From Monosiga brevicollis MX1 (Eukaryota > Opisthokonta > Choanoflagellata > Craspedida > Salpingoecidae), in assembly GCF_000002865.3 (NCBI RefSeq), contig NW_001865039.1, forward strand, positions 1,554,438 through 1,618,437: a stretch of 64,000 nucleotides of DNA, read 5' to 3'. Positions 11,895 through 23,500 of the stretch are shown here, in pieces. Made by a program: the position numbers and the translations under genes. The first letter of the stretch is position 1; each line of letters starts with the position of its first letter. Below the pieces are notes generated by a model. That model saw only the letters and a list, made by a program, of their open reading frames with translations. It had not been told where the DNA came from and searched no databases.

Positions 11895-12267
11895 CAGAAA
11901 GGGAAAAGGGCGAGAGAAGGCCAGTTGGACGTTTGATACAGGGCGGCGGGGGGATGGAGTTGGACAGATGGACGCTGAACATGGCGGAGGAGACGGACGA
12001 GGCGAAAGCTGAGATGGCCATGACTGACAAGATGGAGAAAGATGAATAGGGCATGAATACGTTGAGGGTTAGGGGAGCGCAAGGAAGGGCTGCAGAGATG
12101 TGGCTTGGAAGATGTGACTTTGGATCGGACTTCCAGATCGAGAAGGAAACATTCACGTCAATTGGTGGGAAACAACACGGGGCGAAGAGGAGGCAGGAGG
12201 CGTGTCCGATGGTCGCCCACCACCGAAACAGTGCGGAATAGAAAGATGTGGCAAAATTCTACAGACT
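11891..12267. other. Intergenic spacer between the MBOAT-like gene and PNPO
   Basis: A purine-rich stretch lies next to the CA repeat, then unremarkable sequence that should include the 3' end of PNPO. No gene could be supported. Confidence 0.4.
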
Positions 12268-13065
12268 TTAAGGGTACAGAATCTCCTGAGACCAGGCACC
12301 TTCCGAGTCTTGATGGTAGGTCAGACGGTAGTGCAGGCGCGAGCTCTGCCCTTGCCAAAATTCGTATTGCTCGGGAATCACTGCAAAGCCACCCCAGTAA
12401 TCAGGACGTTCAACATCATCCTGGCTACGGTCTAGCTCCTCAACCTTGCGTTCAAAACTTTCGCGATCCTTGAGGGGCTGGCCCTGCTTGGAGCAGATGG
12501 CAGCAATCTTGGAGCCACGGGGACGGCTATTGAAGTACTCGTCCGACTCTTTGGCAGGAAGACGTTCGACACGGCCGCGGACGCGCACTTGGCGGTGACA
12601 AGTTGGCCACCAAAAGACCAGCGCAGCTTTGCCATCCTCCAGTTCTGCGGCCTTTTGCGACTTGTAGTTGGTAAAAAACCGGAAGCGGGCACCGTCGTAG
12701 CCCTTGAGCAGGACCATGCGCGCATTGGGCCAGCCGTTGGAGTCGACCGTGGCCAGAGTCATAGCATTGGGCTCATCCTGGCCTGCCGTGAGCGCGGCAT
12801 TGAACCAAGTATCAAATTGGCGCAAAGGATCCTCTGCGGCCTCTTCCGTCTTGAAGGGGCGCGTGTTGTAGTCTTTGCGCATAGCAGCCACTTCGGAGTT
12901 GTGGGTTGTAGCCATGGTGGTCGGTGCAGTGGTGTTTGTGGATTCAGTCGGTTGAGCGGCTTGATCCGTGGACATTGTAAAATGTGCGGGTCGGGCGTGC
13001 AAGACAGGCCAGGCCAGGCGCCAAGATGTGCGTCCCGTACAAAGCTGCCGCCACGCCAGCGCCAT
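12268..13065 (-). CDS. PNPO: Pyridoxamine 5'-phosphate oxidase, likely with mitochondrial presequence
   Basis: The FMN enzyme oxidises pyridoxine or pyridoxamine 5'-phosphate to pyridoxal 5'-phosphate, the last step of vitamin B6 salvage. The reading frame is single-exon. Family signatures include AMTLATVDSNGWPNARMVLL, FRFFTNYKSQKAAEL, the FMN/PLP-site segment ALVFWWPTCHRQVRVRGRVE, and the C-terminal SSRLHYRLTY with the terminal EILYP typical of the family (RL.P). ATG 13065 gives an Arg-rich leader without acidic residues (MALAWRQLCTGRTSWRLAWP) that looks like a mitochondrial targeting peptide. A second ATG at 12975 (MSTDQAAQ) would give a cytosolic form of normal length, so alternative initiation is possible. 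Upstream in-frame sequence contains a TG repeat and is probably leader. Confidence 0.93.
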   Translation of the reverse strand: MALAWRQLCTGRTSWRLAWPVLHARPAHFTMSTDQAAQPTESTNTTAPTTMATTHNSEVAAMRKDYNTRPFKTEEAAEDPLRQFDTWFNAALTAGQDEPNAMTLATVDSNGWPNARMVLLKGYDGARFRFFTNYKSQKAAELEDGKAALVFWWPTCHRQVRVRGRVERLPAKESDEYFNSRPRGSKIAAICSKQGQPLKDRESFERKVEELDRSQDDVERPDYWGGFAVIPEQYEFWQGQSSRLHYRLTYHQDSEGAWSQEILYP

Positions 13066-13934
13066 CCACCTTTCCAACGCACTACGCTGTGATGAGCTGC
13101 GTGGGTTCCTAAGCAAGACCTTGACACGGGCGGTACAAGTGCAGTGAGAATGAACGATGGCGCACGGGCTCCAAGCAGCCGGGTGTGATGGTGATGAAGT
13201 CCCCAACAAGGCGTGTGTGTGTGTGGTGTGAATAGCCCCAAGGCTGAGATGTGGCTCTGTATTGTATAGGAGAAGAAGGAACCACGGCCTCCACTCAAAA
13301 GTCAAGGAAGAGGATTACTCGGAAGGGCAAAAAAAATAAAATCAGCGAAGGTGGGGGAGGGGTTGCAAGACCAGCGGAGCCCTCTCTCAGCGACGATGAT
13401 CAACTTGTCCGCGTTGCTCATGAGCGTGCCACAACGTAGTCTTTTGGCTGGCTCAGTGTAAGCAGTCTGCCGCCCACCGTACGAGTCCGGGGATGGATCC
13501 AGCAACCGAGCTCACCGCGAGATGAGTGAGAGAGAGAGAGATGCTACCGCTGCCGAAACTGCTACATGAACCTCTTACATGATCAAGGAGAACCCAAAGC
13601 AAATCAATTTATTGACGACAACTTTAGGGTTATTGCAGTTGTTTATAGCTGTGTCGTGGATTTTCACTGATTTGTGCACTAAATATTGTTGAAGATACAC
13701 ATACTTTTGTGACGTAAATAAGCGAGTTGATGCAGATTAAATTTGGGTTAACGTCGCTGCTGTCGTCGGACCTTGAATTGTCAGCGCGCACATGTCCAGC
13801 GCCGTCTGATCGCTGCTGCTGCTGCTGCTGCTGCTGCTGTCGGAGGCTGACGGCGGAGTCAATGCCCTGTATGGGTCGGGCTGATTGTTGAGAGTCAGCT
13901 AGCCACCCAGATTCATCAGGTGATACAAAGGACC
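13066..13934. other. Divergent intergenic region between PNPO and PUS7, with (CTG)n repeat
   Basis: About 870 bp separates the two divergently transcribed genes, so it should hold both promoters. A (TG)n patch lies near 13207-13225, an (AG)n patch near 13528-13540, and a CTG triplet run of about nine units at 13813-13839. AT-rich sequence at 13590-13750 is notable against the GC-rich background. No exon recognised. Confidence 0.5.
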
Positions 13935-14162
13935 ATGGCAGCGTTGAACTTTATGAAGAGTGCCGTGGAGTGTCAGGAGGATCGCCGCCTGGCCCAGCCG
14001 CCGCACCGTGCGAGTGGGGCTCGTTTTAGCGGCACTCTCAAGACTGAGCCAGCTGACTTTGTTGTCGACGAAGTGGATCTTGCTGGCAACGTGGTGAGTA
14101 CACCTGCTGCTTCCTCAGATCCAGCCTGCAACCTTTATTTTTTTTTTTCCAAGTCCTCAGTT

Positions 14163-14202
<40 letters not shown>

Positions 14203-17200
14203 CAGGTCACCCTCGAGACACAATATCAACCTCCGGATGTATTGTTGCTGCCCGAGGCCCCTAAAACGGAGGAGGCCGCAGCATCAAACACCATTCCGAG
14301 TGCTGCTAGCACAACTTCTGCTGACCTCGCTTGCAGCACGACCCCACCCCTCGATATTCTGGAGACGCACCTGCAACCTGGCTGGCAAAAGGGCCTGAAC
14401 GCCTTTGATCTCGATCACCCTGCTACGCCCATGCCCGAAAAGGTACCGGGGCCCGACGCTTGCACCCAACACCTCCATGGCCGTAATCGGCTCAAAAGTT
14501 CCAATCGTTTGCCTGCCTGGACACCCTCATCTCCTAGACCGTTTGTCTTTTCCGTGATACCCTGGGAAAAGACGCGCGAGTCGACGTTTATCGCGCCGTC
14601 AATCAACTCTATCCACATTTGATGTGCGATGCGTTTCGTGGTGAGGTGTGTCACCCGGAAGTTGATTGGCTGGCACTGAGGAATATTATGTTCCAGACGC
14701 TCGCGTTTACGTCAAAGCTGCTCATCTAGGACGACGAAATGGCGGGCTTCACGGCACGGATACACCCGGCCGCCCTCGAGTTGCGGGGACTGCTACCCAC
14801 TGCTCATCTGCATGCCGTCTTTCGGCTGTTGTTCAAGCTTGAGCAAGGGTAGGCCCGCCTCACTGGCTCTCCTCTTCCAGATCGATCATGCTTCTGCCTC
14901 ACCTTTTCTTTTTTTATCCTCTCTCTCTCGAATCTCTCGAATCTCTCGAATCTCTCGAATCTCTCGAATCTTTCTCGAATCTTTCTCTCGAATCTCTCTC
15001 GAATCTCTCTCGAATCTCTCTCGAATCTCTCTCGAATCTCTAATCTCTTTCTCTCTTTCTCTCTTTCTCTCTCTCTCCCGCCCGCCCGCTCTCTCTAATC
15101 TCTCTCGTACAGGCCTATTCGAGTGCCTATCACGGAAAACAAAGAGCATCGCACGAAGGTTTGACCAAGTCCTGTCGTATCGGAAGCCAATGAGTTTACG
15201 CGCCACCTCGTGTCCTGAAATCCTCAGGGGCCTGCGCCAACGTCCTTGCTCGTCGTATGTGGATAGATTCACCACATCGTCAACCGACAGCTGAAAATGC
15301 TCACTACCAAAACCTTGCCAGGTCCAGATGAAGACCTGTGCATGGAATTTCGCCTCCGCCCCAAGCGACAAAAGGTAGGTGTGATACTCGTACACACACC
15401 AACTAGCCGAGGTTCGCGCTGGCATTCAAGCCAGCGGTCCGTTGACCCGCTGCGTTGTTCTGCCACGTGGCCTGCCCTATTTGCCCAATACAGTAAACCA
15501 CATCTGACGTACTGACTTGCCTCATCTCATCAGGCCAAGCGCACAGCAGCCGACCGAGATGCGACTGATCTAGTTTCGGTGACGGCCGTCGTCATGCGCA
15601 AGCAGGGACTCGAGACTTCACATTTTTTGGAAGAAATCGCCAACCTCTTTGCCATTCGCACATCCCATGTCGGCGTTGCAGGTCGGTTTCCCACGAAAAG
15701 CTTGTCATGCCTGTCATTCAAGTGATCGTGTTTTGCTTCCAAGCGCCTTATCTCATGTCGTTGGGTTCAGGTACCAAGGACAAACGAGCCATCACAACGC
15801 AGCTGCTGACACTTCGTGGTACGTATCTGTCCCCAAGCCTGGGTCACCAAACCGTGGTACGACCATGGTCTCAAAGCCCGCGCCATACCCTCTGTACAGG
15901 TGTCACGCCAGCTCAGGTGCTTCAACAGCAACAGGCCTTGAGTGATTTGCAGATCGAACTCGGTACGAGAGGCTCGTGTCATGCTAATTTCCTCGACTCC
16001 CTGTTTTTTTTTTTTTCCCCTGGTATTTTTGCCAGGGAACAGACCGCACCCCCGGCTCGCTCGGGAGAGAATCAGACTCGTCGCGAGCGCGTGCGAAATG
16101 CAACGAGGGGCAAACTGGCGTTTGATGAAATGCTGCTTTCTCTGCGTCCTTGACCTTGGACATCAATGCCAGGTGGTGCTTGGTTGGCCAGGGAGCAGTT
16201 GACGCTAGGTCAGCTCTATGGCAACCGATTCAAAATTCTAATTCGTGATGTGACCCATTCTCGCTCGGTAAGTTTCAAGTTAATCTTGTGTCGACTTCTT
16301 CAACACTGTCTACGAAGCTTCCTCTCATGTCACATTTGCACGCAGGTTGTGGATCATGCGCTGAGCTTCTTGCGGGACAATGGCTTTGTGGTCTGTAACT
16401 CAGATGTGCCCATCTGTGCTAACCTTGGTCGTTCCCGGCACTGCCATCCCATGCGTTTGTTATCTCTCAATTGTGGCTGGATTCGCTGGAATACGGCAGA
16501 ACTTTTATGGCACGCAACGCTTTGGAAGCGCTGATAGCACGGCCGGGCCTCATCAAGTTGGCCGCCTTATCCTGCAGCGCAAATACCTGGAGGTGCGTGC
16601 TTTTGCCTCTGTAAGGCAACCGACGCGCGCCGGTGATGGGCTTCATTTTGTACACCGATGCATCCTTTTGATCTGACAACCGGGGGCTCGATTGGTTATA
16701 AACCCAGGCTGTGCGCTTGTGGATGGCGCCGGATCCAGCAGACCGGAGCATGGCCTCGAGCCGGGCGCGACAGCGCTTGGTGAGCTTTCCCTGGTCGCGG
16801 TCCCAGCTGGACCAGGCCCTGGCCATGATGCCTCGCTCTCGTGTCCAGGTCATTCGCATCCTGCAAGGACTGCGTCGCTTCGGTGTCAGTGATGAGGGTG
16901 CACTGCAAGCCTTGAAAGGCCTTCCCTTCACGCAGCGTCTCTTTCCGGTGCACGCATACACGAGGCAAGCGGGCATGCTTTGTTTGCTTGAATTTAACTT
17001 CACCGTCTTCATCCAGGGAAGGTGAGGGAAGGTGTTGGAAGGCGTGCCTCGACAGCTGCTTACCGCCAACCTTGCTCTGGGGCGTAGCTATCTTTGGAAT
17101 CAGCTCGCTTACCAACGCGTGGAGCGATATGGCCTTGGCGTGTGTGACTTTGACAAGGTGGATCCCACGCGCCCGCGTAACCACTTTGCCGTCTTACTTG

Positions 17201-17600
17201 ACATTCCGGGGGAGGATACCGTCTATCCTCCCAAACTGCAAGAATTGTACACCGAGCTTTTGCAGGAAGATGAGGTGAGTCTTCGCTCTTGTTGTATCAT
17301 CGCACGACCCCCAGAATCGGATTCGCCTCACTGGCCGCGGTAATGTGCAATCAGCTGTCCCCTGGCGCTTTTACATTGGCTGAGCTCGATATCCGATGCA
17401 AGGGCGCAACGCGGCCATTGTTCGCGCGGGCGGAAGGCTTGGCGTGGTCGCACGAGGCAAGTGCCGTGCGCTTGACCTTCACTTTACCCAAAGCGACCTA
17501 TGCGACCGAAGCTTTGCGCAGTGTCATGGCGGTGGATGATCAGGCGTGGGTATCCGGCGAAGCGGCCAGTGCCTGGAGTCAACCGGACGATGATGCGTGA
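13935..17600 (+). CDS. PUS7: tRNA pseudouridine synthase, TruD/PUS7 family
   Basis: PUS7 converts U13 and other uridines in tRNAs and mRNAs to pseudouridine. The start ACCATGG at 13935 is strong. Exon 1 (13935-14093) joins the exon at 14206, giving FSGTLKTEPADFVVDEVDLAG, the N-terminal TruD core. Later exons give MRKQGLETSHFLEEIA, the catalytic-loop motif AGTKDKRA (split by an intron near 15675-15770; its Asp is the TruD nucleophile), LTLGQLYGNRFKILIRD, NFYGTQRFGS with QVGRLILQRKYLE (16488-16590), and NHFAVLLDIPGEDT. Last come VRLTFTLPKATYATEALRSVM and the stop at 17598-17600, matching the human PUS7 C-terminus. There are many short introns. The part 14600-15300 breaks frame repeatedly and includes a TCTCTCGAA repeat intron, so exons there are not resolved. 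Confidence 0.9.
14920..15110 (+). repeat. (TCTCTCGAA)n / CT-rich satellite inside a PUS7 intron
   Basis: Units of TCTCTCGAA and TCTCTCTCGAA repeat about ten times, then degrade to CTCTTT and CTCTCT. The array is entirely pyrimidine-rich on the coding strand, between PUS7 exons. Confidence 0.85.
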
Positions 17601-17966
17601 TCTCTCGTCCTCGTGTGAGGCGTACAGGAGAACCTGACTTTAAAAATTGAGTTACATCTTCCAAGCCGCGCAAGACCTGCTTTTGCGCTTCACCCTCCTC
17701 CCCTGCCCGACAAACCGACCGCCCCTTGCACCCATTCATCTATCGAGTTTGCATCGCCCCCACCCTCTCCCTCTCTCAGAGGTGTGCTCAACCGAATCTC
17801 AATTCACCCTCGTCTTGTCTTTCTGAAAACAAGAAAAAAAAATTAATTTTGATTCTTTGGTTCTCGTAACGTCTTTTTGATTTTTTTTTTCAATTTGCTG
17901 TGCATGTTCACAAAGCAGCGTCATGGTCGCAGAGGCTAGAGGCTGGCGGACGGCGGCGGGGCAGAG
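17601..17966. other. Intergenic spacer between PUS7 and the GT71-like gene
   Basis: About 365 bp, CT-rich then A- and T-rich near 17825-17895. It holds the PUS7 3' end and the promoter of the next gene. No gene seen. Confidence 0.4.
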
Positions 17967-19894
17967 ATGGTGTTGGTGGTTGGTGGCTGCTGTTTGGGCC
18001 ACATTTTGGGTACCGCAGCAGCTGCGTTGATTGAGCCTGCGTGGCGGTTTCCCGAGGCTGGACCAGAAGACAATCTTGGGCAGTGGAAGCAGCGGCTTCG
18101 TGGCTTTGCAGAGCAGCTCGGCGAATATCCCATGGACCACTTTCTGGGGCGTGGAATTGTCTTGACGACTGGGACTCGTTCGTATTTCACCGCCGCCTAC
18201 GTGAGCCTTCGCGTTCTGCGCGAGGTCGTCAAGACAACCTTGCCCATCGAGGTGCGTACACTGCTTTTTGTCCTGGACTCCAGAACCATCTGTCTTTCGA
18301 AGACGGTGTGCGTGCCCCTCTGGCTCTCATGTCACTGCAACGTTTGGTTGTCTGATTCGGCAAGGTCTTTTATGGAGGCTCAGAGGAGATGCCCTTGGAG
18401 GCGATTGAGTATTTAGAATCCCAGTATGACGTGACGCTGATTGATCTGACGGCTCAACCTGAGCTGCGCGGTGTGGACATCAAGGGCTATCAGATGAAAG
18501 CCATGGCCATCATGCTCTCCTCTTTTCAGGAAGTTTTGTGGCTGGACAGTGACAACATGCCATTGGAAGACCCTGCCCCGTTGTTTGACCTTCCGGTCTT
18601 CCAGTCCTCTGGGGCCATCTTTTGGCCGGGTGAGTCGCTTCCTCTTCGCCGCCTCACCTTTTCAAACTTCACAGGCAGGAGACTCATGCTTGCGCTGTAG
18701 ATATTTGCAACATGATCAGTGAGCGTGAGGAAACTTGGTCCTTCTTCGACCTTCCAGTGCCAGCCGACTTTACTCAGCCTCGACCTGGTTTGTGTCCAAA
18801 AACGCTTGCTTTTTTTACTTTCAGCCGGCGGGTGACGCCTGTTTTTTTAACGACGCATTCTTATGGACTACGTCACCCTGCCAACGTGATAGGGAAGCGT
18901 ACCATTTGGCCGCCATCCTGCTCAAGCTCGCGTTCCGTGGAGCTGGAAACGGGCCAAGTGCTCATTAATAAAGCCCTTGTTTGGAAGCCGCTGCAACTGG
19001 TACTGCATGTCCATCCATGGTGGTCTAGCCAGTCCAATCATCTTCGCACTGACGCCCAGCTTATCTTCAAGCTGGTTCCTCGCCCGAACCCACTCACGCT
19101 GCTGGTGCTCTTGTCATGGTGCTCTTGGGCCTTGGTCTATTCAGCTGTACTGGATGAACGTGCATGCCAGTTTTTTTCTGGGTCGGCTCTTTCACGGTGA
19201 CAAGATGACGTTCCACTTTAGCTTTGCATTTCTGGGACAAGAGTACACGCTTGTACCGTTTGCCCCGGCCTCGGTGGGCGTTGCTCGCAAGCTCAATCAG
19301 CAGCCCGTTTTCTGCGGCAACACTCTGGGCCAGGTGCGAAACGCCACCTCTGCCCTTTTATCACTGCTATAATGACAAAAGGTGGTTTGATGCGGCTGAG
19401 CTCACGGCTTGCACCACAGAAACACCCGACTGAAGACCGCGTCATCTTCTTGCATCGCAATTCTGCCAAGTTCAAGGATGCCAGCAGCTATTTCATGGAA
19501 GGCGAGCCCAAAAAAGTCTGGACCCACATGAGCCAGCAAGTACGTTCTCTGTTCACTCTTGTCCTGACTCAGATTCCCAATCCTAGACAACACTTGGTTG
19601 TTCTTGATAGTGTGTGCCCGCGCCGCCCGCGTCTCTCAGGGAATGCATGGCCCTTACAACATTGTGTTCCGGGGCGAATTACCGGAGCGCTTCTTTGCTG
19701 CAAGCGATTCGAGTGCGCACATGGAATGCTTACGACCCAGCGGCAATGGAGCTCGAATCAGCAAGGCGCCAGAATCTATCCAGGCCCTCGAAGTGACCAC
19801 GCTTGACTTTCTAGATCAGTTGAGAGACATTCCCTTTTATCCAGGGCACCGCCGGTGTAACGAACGCAACATGTTCTTCTGTAAACATCCCTAA
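17967..19894 (+). CDS. Alpha-mannosyltransferase-like glycosyltransferase (MNN1/GT71 family), type II Golgi protein
   Basis: The first exon (17967-18251) begins with a hydrophobic signal anchor (MVLVVGGCCLGHILG...) and encodes GRGIVLTTGTRSYFTAAYVS and LREVVKTTLPIE. It joins 18365-18629 in phase: VFYGGSEEMP, then YQMKAMAIMLSSFQEVLWLD and SDNMPLEDPAPLF with the DxD metal/sugar-nucleotide motif (LDSDN). Exon 18701 onward continues DICNMISE. Later segments are ETGQVLINK, FHGDKMTFHFSFAFLGQEY and FCGNTLGQ, and the final exon carries PFYPGHRRCN, stop 19892-19894. This order (GxR, LPIE, LxxF.EVLxLDxDN.P, E.GQ...NK, GDK..F, H) is that of fungal MNN1-type alpha-1,3-mannosyltransferases, which extend N- or O-glycans in the Golgi. 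The acceptor and sugar in this organism are unknown. Confidence 0.82.
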
Positions 19895-20537
19895 TCGAAC
19901 CGAACCCCTGAAAAAATTGATCTCAGGATAACTGACCCATCTTTCCAAAGTTGATCGAGCTGCGACCACCCCGCGAGTGCAAACCCAGACCCTCGCCTTT
20001 CAAGCACCGTCCCCTACCGCACACAAGCAGAAAATATTCTGGATGAATAATTTTTTTTGTCTCAACTCACATGTTCCTCTCTCTCTAAATCTCTCTCTCT
20101 AAATCTCTCTCTCTCTCTAAATCTCTCTCTCTCTCTCAATCTCTCTCTCTCTCTAAATCTCTCTCTCTCAATCTCTCTCTCTAAATCTCTAAATCTCTCT
20201 CTCTAAATCTCTCTCTCTAAATCTCTAAATCTCTCTCTCTAAATCTCATCTCTCTCTCTCTCAATCTCTCTCTCTAAATCTCTCTCTCTCAATCTCTCTC
20301 TCTCTCTAAATCTCTCTCTCTAAATCTCTCTCTCTAAATCTCTCTCTCTAAATCTCTAAATCTAAATCTCTCTCTCTCTCAAACGTGTGTTTCCGTCGTG
20401 TGTTTTGTGTGCTCGACCTTTTTTTTTTTTCTCTCTCAACTGTCGTTGTGTTTGTTGGCAGCACAACAGAGAGAGCGAGCCGACGAACTTGCGGTACACC
20501 AGAGTAGGAGGCATTGCCTCCGCAAAACAAGAAGGCC
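19895..20537. repeat. Spacer with long (CTCTCTCTAAAT)n array
   Basis: From about 20083 to 20383 the sequence is almost wholly CTCTCT interrupted by AAAT or AAT (units of roughly 8 to 14 bp). It lies between the GT71-like gene and NUP214, ending about 150 bp before the NUP214 start. No gene. Confidence 0.9.
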
Positions 20538-23500
20538 ATGGCGCGCATTGCTGTTAGCAAGGTGAATCGATGCGGTTCCACTGACGCATGGCTTGCCTTT
20601 TTGCGACTGTACCGTGCCGTGCCCTCACTGAATTACCCTTCTCTCGATGCACGCGGCAGGTGTGGCGCTTTGAAGGTCATGGCGCCGTCACGGGCTCGCC
20701 CAACCCGCTTCAGGTTAGCAGCTTCCATTTCTACGATGCAACGATGCAATGACACACCGATGCAAGGCCACATCCATCAGCCAGCCACCTTTGTCCTTTC
20801 CGCCCCCTCCCCCGCGCCTCTGGCGCCTCGTGCTTTCGGCCCGCAAACACATGTCCGACTACTCGAAACGCCATCATCCCCCGTTCTGATTCTTGCTTTG
20901 ATGCTACTCCTCCCCCGCTCACCCGCGTCCGTAGCTGGACATCCCAGGCAACAAGCTCGCAGTCAACAACACCTATGGCCTGCTTGCCTATGCCCAGAGT
21001 GGCGGCGTTGGCCTGTGCCAGCTGGGCGCTGCCCTCACCGAATGCCGACCCGCACACAAGGAGCTTGTCGTACCCGCCTCCCAGGTGACCGTGCAGACCA
21101 GTGAACAGCCCCAACACGTAGCTTTTAGCAGGTAGGTGTGCTCCCCGATGTTGCCCCTATGCCTTTGGGTCATGCTCGCCCCGTGTGCCTCGCATTCTCC
21201 CAAGAGTTGGGCGTTCAAGACAGGCACAGTCCAGTGCAGCCGATCCCTCATCTACGTTGTCGCTCTTGCACAGTGATGGCGAGACTTTGGCCGTGGCTGT
21301 TGGCAAAGAATGCCTCTTGTATGATGTAGCAGCCTGCTTTCATCAAACCGAGCCGATCAAGCCCTTTCAAACCATTGCGGTCGCTGCCACCATCCGCGAC
21401 GTCGCATGGAACCCAGGTTTTGGCGAACTCTGGTACGATGCACCCTCTTCTCAGAGTTATTCCAGTCCCATCCTGCGTGATCTGGCTTGCGGGCTACACT
21501 GGCTGGCTGCAGCTCGTGCTCTGTCCTACCTCGACGCTCGTTTTTGACCATCCACCTATCCTGATGGTTGTATTGTGCGGCGTCTTTCTCACTGTTGGCT
21601 CGTCCCCACTCGCCACCGGCCGTTTCTTCGCTGCGGATACCCCTCATCCAGGATGCACTCTTTCCTGCTGCTGGATGAGGCCGGCAACGTGAGCTTTTAC
21701 CGAGGTCCAGAGAATGCATTGGCCTTTCAAGAGGTGGCCAACGTGCCCGCTGCCCATCCACTCATCACCTCGAGTAAGTTCCTTGGCATCAAGACGTGTC
21801 CTGCATTACCGCGCATCACAATTCGACCCCGATGGTTCATGCGCCAGAGAGGGGGCTGTGCTTGATGCGTCACGTTCACCCCTGACAAGGACTCATCCTT
21901 GCTTGAACCGTACCAGTTTCGTGGACGTGGCCGGGGAGCAAAGGCAAAGCGTTTGTTGCAGGTTTGGCCGACGGCTCCCTTCGGCGCTACAACCTCAAGG
22001 TCAGCTCGCTCACATTGCTTGCATCCAACAATCCACGCACCGACATCAGGCCTTTATGTCACTTGCTCACATTGCTCTGTTATCTGGACGTCTGCTCGGG
22101 TCGTCCCTTTTTTTCTTTTTTTTTTTTCTCTCGTTGTGCCTTGGCTACCTGGGAACCCTGGCCCCCTCTTCCTCTCCTCTGGCTGTGGAACCGGTGTTGA
22201 TGGACATAGCTCGAGGATTGTGGAAACCCCTTGGGGGACCAGGGCTGCCCCTACCTCACGGCAGAACTCGCCGAAGAGTTTGAGCGTACGTCTCACTCCT
22301 CTTGCGGAAGTGGCCTAAACGCACCTCGGTGCTTCTCACTCGGCGCTGCCCTTTGTCCATATGGATGAACACAACATGATTCGCGCACTGGATAGAACCT
22401 TTGGATGACATGCTCCCTGTCAATGCAGTGGCCTGGGTCGACAAGGCCGCTTTTGTCAAGCGTCATGGCGCACAGATGGCAGCCACCCTTGCTCTCAGCG
22501 AAAAGGTCGGTCCTCGCTCTCTCGGCGCCAGAAAGCCTCCTGTGCACTGCTCTTTGCGCGCCACATGCTTCGATACTCGATCGGGGCTTTCTGCCTTTCT
22601 TGACCAGTTGGGTTGGCTGCTCCTCTCTGGCCACCCTTTTGCTGTCGGGGTAGGGTACAAGTACGCCACACTACTTTTTTGATGAGCTTGATGAGCCTCC
22701 CTTTGTCAATGGCGAGTCGACCAATGCGGAGAGCGCTGCTTTGTTGACCATCCAACCCTGGCGCATGGTGCTCCTGGGCGGCTCGAATTGCGATGCCGTT
22801 GACATGATCTTGGCTGAAAGTGATGGTTCTTGGGCTAACGTCAAGCCTCTCGACGATTTTCAGGTACATGCCCAAATCCTGTGAGACGCAAGGATGGACA
22901 CAGGAGCTCTGTTATAAGCACCGACATCTGACCCCTGACTGCATCTACCCTCTAGATCCGCCTTCCTACAACGGATGACGGTTCACCTGAAACTGTGGCT
23001 GGCATGGCACTGGCTACCTGTCAGCCTGGCAGCCACCAAACCGTCTTGCCGACCGAGCCGCCGACTGCGATCGAACTACCACCCAGCCCCATCGTCACAA
23101 TCCTCACCTCCGGCGGCAAGATCCTGTTCTATCACTGCATCAATACTGAACATGTCATGGATGCAGAGGGCGCTACCAAGGTATGCGTAACATGAGCAAG
23201 CTGGGCTGGGCTGAGGCAGGCATCACTCACAACTCGGGCTTGAACCTGGACTTGTGTAGGCGAATGCGCGCTTTGCGCTGACGGATAGCGGGTATAGCTT
23301 CATGACTGTTGCACAGTGTCTGCACTTGCCTCAAGAGCGTGGTGTTCCTCTGGGGCGCAAGAAGAAAGGGGCCGCACAGGCCAAGTCGGCGACGGCTGGC
23401 TCCACTGCCGCGCTGGAAGCCAAGGCAACTACTCCCGCATCCAGCCTTTCTTTGGGCTCTACCGCCCCATCAGGAGCTGCAGCTGGTGGCGTTGGTGCTG

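Noticed and set aside
11605-12156. Open frames crossing the TG repeat and N gap
   Set aside because: Val/Cys and Thr/His runs plus unknown bases; not supported as genes.
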